DNA of 39,643 nucleotides from Candidatus Methylumidiphilus alinenensis (lineage in GTDB: Bacteria; Pseudomonadota; Gammaproteobacteria; Methylococcales; Methylococcaceae). The stretch is taken from NCBI GenBank assembly GCA_003242955.1, contig QJPH01000584.1, positions 1-39,643 of the forward strand, read 5' to 3'. The translations under genes were made by a program, and so were the position numbers. Shown here in pieces: positions 32,995-39,643 of this stretch (its first letter is position 1; every line of letters starts with the position of its first letter). The notes beneath the pieces were generated by a model, which was not told the DNA's origin, did no database searches, and worked only from the letters and a program-made list of their open reading frames with translations.

Positions 32995-33073
32995 CAGCAC
33001 AAGCTGGTGCTCTCGTCGTTATACACAATTCCGGGCAAGCCGGAAAAGCCGTCATTTCGGACGGGATTGCCGG

Positions 33074-33144
33074 ACAAATCGGCAGGATAGCCGATTTGCA
33101 CGGCTTCGCCGCCCGAAGGGTTCGGGACAAGGATGTCCCGAATG
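33074..33144 (+). repeat. ~70-bp inserted repeat (family 3), copy B
   Basis: It starts acaaatcggcaggatagccg and ends gatgtcccgaatg. The sequence before it is the left end of a family-1 unit (gtcatttcggacgggattgc) and the sequence after it (catccag) continues that unit, so it looks nested. The rest of the gap 32672-33393 holds a right-half family-1 unit near 33270-33303 and no gene. Confidence 0.7.
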
Positions 33145-33393
33145 CATCCAGAGCCATGGACGGTAACTCGACATTTGTACAGGTGTTTGATTCAAGTAAC
33201 TTGTCTGCCTGAGGTTTTATGTACTTGGGTACTTGGGGGCTTAACGTATCCCTTAGTTTGCCATCCTTGGACGCTGGATTCCGGCATCCCTGCCGGAATG
33301 ACGGGCGACCTCCTTTCTTCATGCGATTGCCTTTAGTTTCTACCGCATCAGCCAATGGTTGCCGATAAGACCTATTGCAATAGATTCGCGTCC

Positions 33394-34110
33394 TTATTGT
33401 GAGCATGGTTGGTTGCCTTTGGAACTGGGGTCGTAAGAGTCTAGGTAAAGCACACGGTCATCATTGGTTCTATTCGTCGTGTTATTCGAATCACTTGAAG
33501 TATTAGTTGAAGTAGTCGGATCGGTTTCTATCCCACCCGTCGGTCCACCTGATACTAGGAAATATTTATTAGTGGTAGTGTCTTGCATCAACACAATCGG
33601 TGAGCCAGGCAGGATAGCAGTCCCATCCGTTGCGATTACCGGGTAGCTATCCAATGCAACGGTATGGGCCGATGGTGTCCCCGATAGATTGCAAACATTT
33701 TCCTTATCGATGCCGTACAACAGGGAATATCCGTTCACTTTGCTGAAAATTTTTGCGCAGGTCGTGCCTCCGGTTATATAAGGCCCACGCCAACCGCGCT
33801 GGGTGACGGGATTAAAGCTTTGTATCGTGTTGTTGCCGTTTGGGTTATTAAAAAGGGGGTTAAGGCTTGATGCGGGCGGAGCGGGTGAAATTGAATTATT
33901 ATCTAAACTCGGCATCCCCCCCATATCGCTCAAGTACCCCGCCTGCCCAGCACTCCCCATGATCGCCTCGCGGATATTCGCCAAGGTCGCATCTGTCGCT
34001 ATGCATTCGGCATAGCGCGGGGTACTCTGAAACGACATCAACGTCAACCCCGCCAATGCAACCAACACCAACAACACCACCGACAGCTCGATCAAGGTCA
34101 TCCCGCGCAT
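33394..34110 (-). CDS. Type IV prepilin-like protein
   Basis: The 238-residue protein begins MRGMTLIELSVVLLVLVALAG. Cleavage after G3 would give M+1 with E+5 and a hydrophobic helix of about 20 residues, the type IV pilin signature. A MshC/D-like minor pilin is likely, but the body (SDMGGMPSLDNN, GWRGPYITGG, LYLDSYDPSS) is not diagnostic. The ending is Ser/Asn/Thr-rich. The frame runs to 34284, but that stretch is repeat-derived; ATG 34110 directly precedes the prepilin motif. It is preceded by a PEGA lipoprotein gene and followed by a repeat-filled gap and the large pilin. Confidence 0.85.
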   Translation of the reverse strand: MRGMTLIELSVVLLVLVALAGLTLMSFQSTPRYAECIATDATLANIREAIMGSAGQAGYLSDMGGMPSLDNNSISPAPPASSLNPLFNNPNGNNTIQSFNPVTQRGWRGPYITGGTTCAKIFSKVNGYSLLYGIDKENVCNLSGTPSAHTVALDSYPVIATDGTAILPGSPIVLMQDTTTNKYFLVSGGPTGGIETDPTTSTNTSSDSNNTTNRTNDDRVLYLDSYDPSSKGNQPCSQ

Positions 34111-34160
34111 GGGTTTTGGGCCTCGATATTGGCACAATGCTGTTGAATTAAGGGGATTCC

Positions 34161-34260
34161 CGTCGTTCCGGCAGGGATCGCCGGAACCTAGGCTCCATGG
34201 ACGGTATGGATTGGTGGCATCCCTGCAATCTGGATTCCGGCGGTCCATGCCGGAATGACG
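34161..34260. repeat. Family-1 palindromic unit, 100-bp subtype
   Basis: It starts cgtcgttccggcagggatcg and ends ccatgccggaatgacg, with catccctgcaatctgg inside. A near-identical 100-bp copy lies at 38314-38413. Confidence 0.8.
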
Positions 34261-34339
34261 GCGTTTTGGGTTTAGCTGAAACATCTTCCTAACTCAGGTA
34301 ACTTCATAGCATTGACTTCATGAATGGAGTATTCAGCAC

Positions 34340-35002
34340 TTACCGCGCCAAATGACCAGTGGAATAACCATGCTGCATCAGATCGTCCACCGTCATTTCG
34401 GCAAAGCGCCGGGTGTCGTGGTAAATCTCCGACAAGGTTCGTATCCGGTCGATGGCATCATTCTGGTTGACCCTAGGGATTTTCAGGGTATCAAATAGGG
34501 TGGACAGGTAACGCCCACCGGCCTTGGTGATGTCGGCCATGATTTCGGTGCGGAACGAAACGATGAACTCGACCGCGCTGAACTTCTTATCGGCCATGAC
34601 CATGCTATCTGCAAAGGTATATTGGGGCTTCAACGAAAGCGTGTATTGGGTGGGGATAAACTCATTCGCGGCCCCTGACATCCCGTCAACCGCCATGCCG
34701 ATGAAGATACCGCCCAGCGGGATGTTGCCCCAGAACCAGCCGTTCAATTGGGTGGTCAACCTGCGCGTCTCAGGGACATAGCCATCCATCGAAATGTTCA
34801 CCCACTGCGGGGACTTGCGTTCGATTTGCGCGGTCAGAGGGGTTTTTCCCAACACCCGCCCATTGACGGCCACGGTGGCCCCGTCCGGCTTGCTTTGGAA
34901 CGTCACATTCTGGGTAGTGCCGTCAATCAGCGACGCGCAACCGCTAATCAGGATGAGTGGCAATAGGAATATACTACGAAACAAAACGCTGGTCATTTTC
35001 AT
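34340..35002 (-). CDS. PEGA-domain lipoprotein
   Basis: The 220-residue protein has a lipoprotein signal peptide ending LILISGC, with C22 as the lipidated cysteine. Residues ~32-80 are a PEGA domain (VTFQSKPDGATVAVNGRVLG, KTPLTAQI, INISMDGYVPETRR-like). The C-terminal half (about 120-220) is helical and unassigned. It should be outer-membrane anchored and face the periplasm. Its place between the secretin and a prepilin suggests a structural or pilotin-like role in the pilus system, but this is inference. A GAGG lies 11 nt before the ATG. M3 at 34996 is an alternative start. Confidence 0.82.
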   Translation of the reverse strand: MKMTSVLFRSIFLLPLILISGCASLIDGTTQNVTFQSKPDGATVAVNGRVLGKTPLTAQIERKSPQWVNISMDGYVPETRRLTTQLNGWFWGNIPLGGIFIGMAVDGMSGAANEFIPTQYTLSLKPQYTFADSMVMADKKFSAVEFIVSFRTEIMADITKAGGRYLSTLFDTLKIPRVNQNDAIDRIRTLSEIYHDTRRFAEMTVDDLMQHGYSTGHLAR

Positions 35003-35034
35003 GCTTAATTAACCCTCATTAGATTCATTCTGCT

Positions 35035-35310
35035 CGTTCCCAAGCTCAGCTTGGGAATGCGCTCTTGGAAGCTCCGGCTTCCGGTGTCAAGTCAAGCTGG
35101 AGCTTGGGAACCAGCAAATACTCTTCTTGATTCAGGCGTAATCCATACCCGTACTTTCACATCCCTGTGTTCTGAACACCGGCACAAATCCGCCGGGAGC
35201 GGATTTGCATTTACCCGCAGGGCGCGGGACAGGGATAGCCCCGCGTGAATCCCTGCCGGTATGACAATTGCCTCGTCATTCCGGCATTTGCCGGAATGGC
35301 CGGTTTTTAT
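35035..35310. repeat. Mixed repeat cluster: family-2 palindrome and family-3 insertion in a family-1 unit
   Basis: Family-2 palindromes lie at 35036-35056 and 35094-35112 (caagctggagcttgggaacc). A family-1 right half from about 35153 is interrupted at 35184-35247 by a diverged family-3 copy (acaaatccgccgggagcgga...) and resumes with aatccctgccggtatgac. A short family-1 hairpin follows at 35275-35300. Confidence 0.7.
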
Positions 35311-35311
35311 A

Positions 35312-37513
35312 TCACTCCCCCTTCGGGCTGTCCTGGTAGGGATACAGCCTGCTGTTTTCCTGCAAGCGATAATCGTTCGACTCTCTTCTCTGTGGCGCGT
35401 AGAGTTCCATGTTCTTATCGAAATTGTTGATAGCAGGATGGATGCTTTCTTGTTCCAGTATTCTATCCCGCACGTCGGCGGCCTCGGTCGGTGTGGCTTG
35501 GATATGTGGGCGCATGACAATAATCAATTCCTGGCGGCTGCGAATCTTTTGGGTTTGCTTGAATAGATTGCCAAGCCAAGGAATGTCCATAAGCAAGGGC
35601 ACTCCGGAAATCTGGTCGTTGCTGCTCTCCTGGATCAGCCCTCCCACGGCGACCGCCAGCTTGTCCTTGGATAGGATCGTGCCGGTGTAGGATTGCGCAT
35701 TCACCACGGCTACGGAGGCGTTTTCAATGGTCGCTGAACCGCCGTTGGTGGGTACGAGAGGAATGGGAATGGTTGCCCCATCCGGTGTCACGGAAGACTG
35801 TTCAACCAGCATGCGAAGACTGACGGTGCGGTCGGCGTTGATGTTGGGGGTGATGATTAGTGAAGTGCCAATGGTGCGAAGTTCGGTGGTCGGAACGAGG
35901 ATAGGTTGCGTGGCAATGGTGCTGACGGTCGTGCCAGTACCGCCGGAACTGCTGGCGGAACTGGTATAACCCGTTACAATCGGGATTTCCGAGCCGACGA
36001 AGACCCGGCTGACCTCCTGGTTGGTGGTGACCAGCAAGGGTGTGGCAATTTCAGTCAGCCGCCCCTGCTTCTGCAACAGTTGCAAGCGTGCGATGAAATT
36101 TGAGTTTACGAAAGTGGCGATCAAACCTTGCGCCGAAGCAGAGGAACTTGGCGAGACGGGTAACGGAATCGCCGATACACCGGGTATCAGCGAACCGGCG
36201 AACTCCCCTGCTGCGGCATAGAGGTTGACAGCGGCATCGAGTTCGTCGTTCAAGGTGATGGAATAGATTTTGACCTCCAGCACCAGCGTGGACAAACCCA
36301 TGTCGAGGCGATTCACCAAATTTCTAATCTGCTTCATGATTTCCGGGTCGCGGGTGCGCACTAGGATTCTATTCTGCGAGCGGATCACCGTGACATAAAT
36401 GAACGATTGTTGCCGTATCGCCTCGCTGACCTCTTCACTCGCTTCTTTTTCCGAGCCGGACAGCATCCCGGAAAGCCCCTGATTCTTCGACAGGCTTTGC
36501 CCTGTGATGGTTTGATCGACCAAGCCCTGCTGAATAGCCTGCATTTCCGGGCGGTTGGCCGTTTGTCCCTGTTGTCCGCCTATATTGCCGCCACCCATCG
36601 AGTTACCGCCCGTATTGCCGCCACCCATTGAGTTGCCGCCCATGTTGCCCCCCCCAGACGAGTTTGAACTTGATGAACTGGAGCTTGATGAACTGGAGCC
36701 ACCCTGTAGTGTCCCCAAATTTTGGGTGCGGCCAGCCAATATATCAAAACGCTGAAACCGCATGCGCAATTCCATCATGGCGTCTTGCAAGTTTGTCGTC
36801 GCCATGTTCAATTGCACCCGGTATCCGTATAGGTCGCGGATCGCATAGGCCACATCAATGGAATTGGGATATCTCAAGGTGAAGATTTCGATGTCGTCTT
36901 GAATGGAATCAACCTGCCCGAGGCGGAACTCTTCCACGGTGTACACCCTGATCACATGGGAAGTCGCATCCTCCTGATACCATAGGTTCAAAGTTCGGAC
37001 AATCGCATCAAGAACCTCCATGGGGCGGATATTGTGCAGGAACAGGGCCGTCCTCTTTCTTGCCGCCTTTTCCGAAGCGACCAAGTTCAGGCCGCTTTGG
37101 TCGGACAGCAAGCGCAAAGCATCCCCGACCGTGACATCGCGCAGGTCGATCTGGGCAATGATGCTGTTGTTAGGGGCTTGCGCCGCGCCGGACGAAAGGG
37201 GGATTAAGAAGCAAAACAGTAAAAGTGGGATTGAAAGCCATGATTTGTATCGCCCCCATCCCTGCTTTCCCCCATGGGTGGGCGATGCTGTTGAATTAAG
37301 GTTTTTATCGTCATTCCGGCAGGGAGTGCCGGAATCCAGTCGCCATGGAGGGCAATTGCCGACTCGCAGATTCACCTCCCTGTGTTCTGGATTCCGGCAA
37401 TCCCTGCCGGAATGACGTAGGTTGCCATCCGCTGGATTCTGGCTTCCCAGCCGGAATGGCGTGCGTGTTTCATCGCTTTGGCTCAACATGAACATTGCTG
37501 TAGGGAAAGACAT
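35312..37513 (-). CDS. Secretin (MshL/PilQ/GspD family), N-terminal start uncertain
   Basis: The ORF encodes 733 residues, but the true protein starts later. A signal peptide (WLSIPLLLFCFLIPLSSGAA) lies near residues 91-110, followed by a secretin N-domain (IIAQIDLRDVTVGDALRLLS). A Ser/Gly/Asn/Met-rich linker made of short repeats comes next, then the secretin pore domain (VFVGSEIPIVTGYTS, ATPLLVTTNQ, GGLIQESSND, SGVPLLMDIPWLGNLF, SRQELIIVMRPHI). It should form the outer-membrane channel for the pilus. No in-frame ATG exists between the repeat and the signal peptide, so a start in the repeat, a non-ATG start or a frame error must be considered. The first ~85 codons are repeat-derived. Confidence 0.88.
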   Translation of the reverse strand: MSFPTAMFMLSQSDETRTPFRLGSQNPADGNLRHSGRDCRNPEHREVNLRVGNCPPWRLDSGTPCRNDDKNLNSTASPTHGGKQGWGRYKSWLSIPLLLFCFLIPLSSGAAQAPNNSIIAQIDLRDVTVGDALRLLSDQSGLNLVASEKAARKRTALFLHNIRPMEVLDAIVRTLNLWYQEDATSHVIRVYTVEEFRLGQVDSIQDDIEIFTLRYPNSIDVAYAIRDLYGYRVQLNMATTNLQDAMMELRMRFQRFDILAGRTQNLGTLQGGSSSSSSSSSSSNSSGGGNMGGNSMGGGNTGGNSMGGGNIGGQQGQTANRPEMQAIQQGLVDQTITGQSLSKNQGLSGMLSGSEKEASEEVSEAIRQQSFIYVTVIRSQNRILVRTRDPEIMKQIRNLVNRLDMGLSTLVLEVKIYSITLNDELDAAVNLYAAAGEFAGSLIPGVSAIPLPVSPSSSASAQGLIATFVNSNFIARLQLLQKQGRLTEIATPLLVTTNQEVSRVFVGSEIPIVTGYTSSASSSGGTGTTVSTIATQPILVPTTELRTIGTSLIITPNINADRTVSLRMLVEQSSVTPDGATIPIPLVPTNGGSATIENASVAVVNAQSYTGTILSKDKLAVAVGGLIQESSNDQISGVPLLMDIPWLGNLFKQTQKIRSRQELIIVMRPHIQATPTEAADVRDRILEQESIHPAINNFDKNMELYAPQRRESNDYRLQENSRLYPYQDSPKGE
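36578..36710 (-). repeat. Tandem coding repeats in the secretin linker
   Basis: The linker codes for GGNSMGGGN-type units (e.g. NMGGNSMGGGNTGG, then GNSMGGGNIGG). A poly-serine stretch is encoded by repeats of gatgaactggagctt on the plus strand. Such repeats are prone to length change by slippage. Confidence 0.7.
37309..37417. repeat. Family-1 palindromic unit upstream of the secretin
   Basis: It starts cgtcattccggcagggagtg and ends tgccggaatgacg. It includes the internal tcacctccctgtg motif, which on the minus strand reads cacagggaggtga, a Shine-Dalgarno-like sequence. Confidence 0.8.
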
Positions 37514-37525
37514 AAGATTTCAGGG

Positions 37526-38056
37526 CTAACGCAAAATAATCATTCTGTTGAACGGTTTAAGCAGCAACTTGACTTCTGATCGCGAGACCGACTTGACCTC
37601 AAGGGTGATCGCTGCCCCAGGCGAATCCTCATTAGTCAGGCTAACTTCAGAACCGCCAGTCACCAAATACGGCTGTTGATCCTTGCCTATCCCCAGTAGG
37701 GCAGAGGCTTGCCCACCGCTGCCACTGATCAAGCCGAGCAGGCGTATGGACGGCATTTTTGGTGCTGGAACGGCGTTGCCTTGGCCGGTCGCCGCCGGTT
37801 GGGTGGTGGTTTGGGGCAAAACATTCTTCAGCGCATCGCGAAAGCGGGGGGCCATCACGGTTGGGTCGGCAAGGGGCTTGGCATCGGTCGCTTGGAGAGG
37901 GACCGTTGAGGAATTGCCGACTGGTTTTGCGGCTGGGCTTTCTTCGGCAATCGTAGCAGCAATGCAAAATGGCAAAGCCGCCAGCAACAATACGGCTTTT
38001 AAAATCCCCCCTGCCCCCCTTCTACAAAGGAGGGGGGTACACAATGCCGTTGACAC
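37526..38056 (-). CDS. PilP/GspC/MshK-like periplasmic pilus protein
   Basis: About 176 residues from GTG 38056 (chosen because no ATG is in frame; the start is uncertain). A signal peptide or anchor (ILKAVLLLAALPFCIAATIA) is followed by a Pro/Ala/Thr-rich linker. The C-terminal small domain, IRLLGLISGSGGQASALLGI, then PYLVTGGSEVSLTN, ITLEVKSVSRSEVKLLL and MIILR, resembles PilP or GspC HR domains, which dock to secretins. The frame is open to 38428, but the upstream part is translated repeat. It stops 12 bp before the secretin ORF begins. MshK-like is a fair label; the exact subfamily is unsure. Confidence 0.65.
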   Translation of the reverse strand: MSTALCTPLLCRRGAGGILKAVLLLAALPFCIAATIAEESPAAKPVGNSSTVPLQATDAKPLADPTVMAPRFRDALKNVLPQTTTQPAATGQGNAVPAPKMPSIRLLGLISGSGGQASALLGIGKDQQPYLVTGGSEVSLTNEDSPGAAITLEVKSVSRSEVKLLLKPFNRMIILR

Positions 38057-38067
38057 AGGTTTATGCT

Positions 38068-38182
38068 CGTCGTTCCGGCAGGGATTGCCGGAACCCAGTC
38101 GCCATGGAGGGCAAGCCAGATTCACCTCCCTGTGTTCTGGATACCGGCGAACCCTCGCTTCGCTCTCCCTGCCGGTATGACG
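38068..38182. repeat. Family-1 palindromic unit with small internal insertion
   Basis: It starts cgtcgttccggcagggattg and ends gccggtatgacg. In the right arm, cgaaccctcgcttcgct replaces the usual bases within ccggcaatccctgccgg, another insertion at a stem position. Confidence 0.75.
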
Positions 38183-38195
38183 GCTTAATTGTACT

Positions 38196-38305
38196 GGTTC
38201 CCAAGCTCCAGCTTGGGAACCTTCGCCTTGCAAGCTCCAGCTTGACTTAACGCTGGAAGCAGGAGCTTCCAAGACTGCATTCCCAAGCTGGAGCTTGGGA
38301 ACGAG
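38196..38305. repeat. Cluster of family-2 palindromes
   Basis: gttcccaagctccagcttgg, then caagctccagcttgact, ggaagcaggagcttcc and cccaagctggagcttggg follow one another. A 100-bp family-1 subtype copy follows at 38314-38413 (see the 34161 entry). Confidence 0.75.
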
Positions 38306-38313
38306 CAGAAACT

Positions 38314-38413
38314 CGTCGTTCCGGCAGGGATCGCCGGAACCTAGGCAACATAGATGGCATGAATTGGTGGCATCCCTGCAATCTGGATTCCGGCGATCCA
38401 TGCCGGAATGACG
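38314..38413. repeat. Family-1 palindromic unit, 100-bp subtype, second copy
   Basis: It starts cgtcgttccggcagggatcg and ends tccatgccggaatgacg; nearly identical to 34161-34260. It lies between the GspF-like gene's stop and the PilP-like ORF. Confidence 0.8.
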
Positions 38414-38424
38414 GCTTGGCATTC

Positions 38425-39642
38425 TCATTTATGCGGGGAACCACCCGCCGCCGCGAACATCGCTGTCAAAAAAGCGGCATACACGAACCCAATCAGCCCG
38501 CCAATTAAAATCGTCGTGACCGGGCCAATAATCCCCACCATCCGCTTGATTGCCCGTTCCAGCAAATCCTCATGATAACGGGCCATCTCTGCCAGAATGT
38601 CATCGACCTTGCCTGAACTCTCACCCACCGCGATCATCCTAGGCAGAATTGGCATGAATGCCCCCGATTCCATCAACGGGGCGGACAAACTGGAGCCTTG
38701 CGCCACGCGCTCACGGGCATTCGCCACGCAAAGCGCCAAATAGCGATTGCCGAGCAAGTTTTCCATGGTCTGTAACGCATCAATCAGCCAGACACCGCTA
38801 TGCAGCATGGTCCCCAAGCCACGCGCAAAAACCGCAGTCCCCGATAGGCGGAACAGTGTGCCGAACAGCGGAATGTGCAGCATTGCCCTATCCATCCACA
38901 GCCGCGCCGGTGTCCATTGATAAAGCAAAAATAGCGTTACCGATATCGTCGCCAGCACCGCCGTAATACCCGGCAGATTGGCGTTGATCCAGTTTGACGT
39001 GTCGATCAATGCCTGGGTGATCGGCGGTAATTTTCTGCCCATGATGCCGATAAACTTTTTCAATTCGGGGATTAACTTGACCAGCATGAAAATCGTTATG
39101 CCGATGGCAAATAAAATGACGAAGATCGGGTAGCTCAATGCTTGGATCAATTGCGAGCGCAACAGGCGTCGCTTTTCGAGATGCTCGGAGGCTAAGACCA
39201 ATGCCTGATCTAAGTTGCCGGTGTGTTCGCCCACGCGCACCAACTGCATCGTCATTTGGCTAAACACCTTGTGTCCAGCCATGGCGGTGGAAAGCCCCTC
39301 GCCATTCTGGATGCGCTCGCCTAGTTCAACCCAGGTTTTCCGCGCACCTGGCCGGGAAAATTCGGCAGTGATGGCGAGCGCTTCCAGTAACGCCATGCCA
39401 CTGTGCAACATCATCGACAATTGGTGGAAGCTGTATTCCAAGTCGGTGGCCCGTATCGAACGGTAATCAAAGGGGTTCAGACTGATGGCCGCGCCCGTCT
39501 TCTGTTTCAGCAGCTTGACTTCCATAGTCAAAAGCCCTTGCGCCCGCAAGTTGCGGATTAGTTCGTCTTGGGTTTGAGCCGGGGCCGTGCCGGAATGCTG
39601 GCGACCGGCGGAGTCTCGGGCGATATATTGGAATTCAGGCAT
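38425..39642 (-). CDS. Type II secretion/type IV pilus platform protein GspF/PilC/MshG family
   Basis: The 405-residue inner membrane protein has two GspF domains. Domain 1 begins at about 70 (FHQLSMMLHSGMALLEALAI, LVRVGEHTGNLDQALVLASE). Domain 2 begins at about 275 (GLGTMLHSGVWLIDALQTME, IAVGESSGKVDDILAEMARY), with the two conserved GExxG motifs. Three membrane helices (about 168-192, 224-240 and 378-400) fit the family. It forms the base of the pilus machine in contact with the ATPase. ATG at 39642 is complete, but its upstream region is outside the window. The next genes on the same strand (PilP-like, secretin, pilins) match a pilus cluster. Confidence 0.93.
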   Translation of the reverse strand: MPEFQYIARDSAGRQHSGTAPAQTQDELIRNLRAQGLLTMEVKLLKQKTGAAISLNPFDYRSIRATDLEYSFHQLSMMLHSGMALLEALAITAEFSRPGARKTWVELGERIQNGEGLSTAMAGHKVFSQMTMQLVRVGEHTGNLDQALVLASEHLEKRRLLRSQLIQALSYPIFVILFAIGITIFMLVKLIPELKKFIGIMGRKLPPITQALIDTSNWINANLPGITAVLATISVTLFLLYQWTPARLWMDRAMLHIPLFGTLFRLSGTAVFARGLGTMLHSGVWLIDALQTMENLLGNRYLALCVANARERVAQGSSLSAPLMESGAFMPILPRMIAVGESSGKVDDILAEMARYHEDLLERAIKRMVGIIGPVTTILIGGLIGFVYAAFLTAMFAAAGGSPHK

Positions 39643-39643
39643 A

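Overview
The window looks like a piece of a gammaproteobacterial chromosome. The gene set (type IV/MSHA-like pilus genes, purU, rpiA, lpdA, a GltD-type flavoprotein) and the heavy load of short palindromic repeats recall Methylococcales-type methanotrophs. That placement is an impression from gene content; no rRNA or other marker gene is present to confirm it.

Layout. (1) 1-7.4 kb is an accessory segment: the end of a DUF932 gene, a type III restriction-modification pair (mod-res), a repeat-rich gap, a higBA-type toxin-antitoxin pair and a small serine recombinase. It ends in a G-rich, att-like stretch and a terminator that may mark an island edge. (2) 7.4-16.5 kb is mostly housekeeping: SRPBCC protein, DUF393 thiol protein, CreA, YceH, a polyprenol-phosphate glycosyltransferase with GtrA domain, an APC permease, RpiA, dihydrolipoamide dehydrogenase, DUF29 and PurU, closed by a strong terminator. 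A MITE-like element has captured the stop codon of yceH. (3) 16.5-29.9 kb is mixed: a DUF433/DUF5615 pair, a membrane-anchored MutS-like ATPase, a 1243-residue GltD-PyrK-like fused flavoprotein, a Uma2 nuclease, a truncated RHH antitoxin, a secreted PhoD-like phosphatase, a remnant of gcvH, a SulP transporter, an orphan ORF and an HTH antitoxin-like protein. (4) 30-39.6 kb, all on the minus strand, is a type IV/MSHA-like pilus or type II secretion-like cluster read from right to left: GspF/MshG-like platform protein, PilP/GspC/MshK-like periplasmic protein, secretin, PEGA lipoprotein and two prepilins, one with four repeated Cys-Gly-x-Trp-Cys loops. Nearly every gap in this cluster is filled with mobile palindromic repeats.

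The strongest points for a second look are: the fused GltD/PyrK architecture, which resembles both subunits of the electron-bifurcating NfnAB on one chain plus an unassigned N-terminal domain; the MITE with terminal inverted repeats and a 9-bp target duplication at the end of yceH; the dimeric higher-order repeat array at 30.06-30.85 kb; the nested repeat families, with one ~70-bp element inserted inside another; the four-loop prepilin; and the transmembrane MutS homologue. Repeats are also read through in frame upstream of several pilus genes, so automatically called N-termini there are probably wrong.
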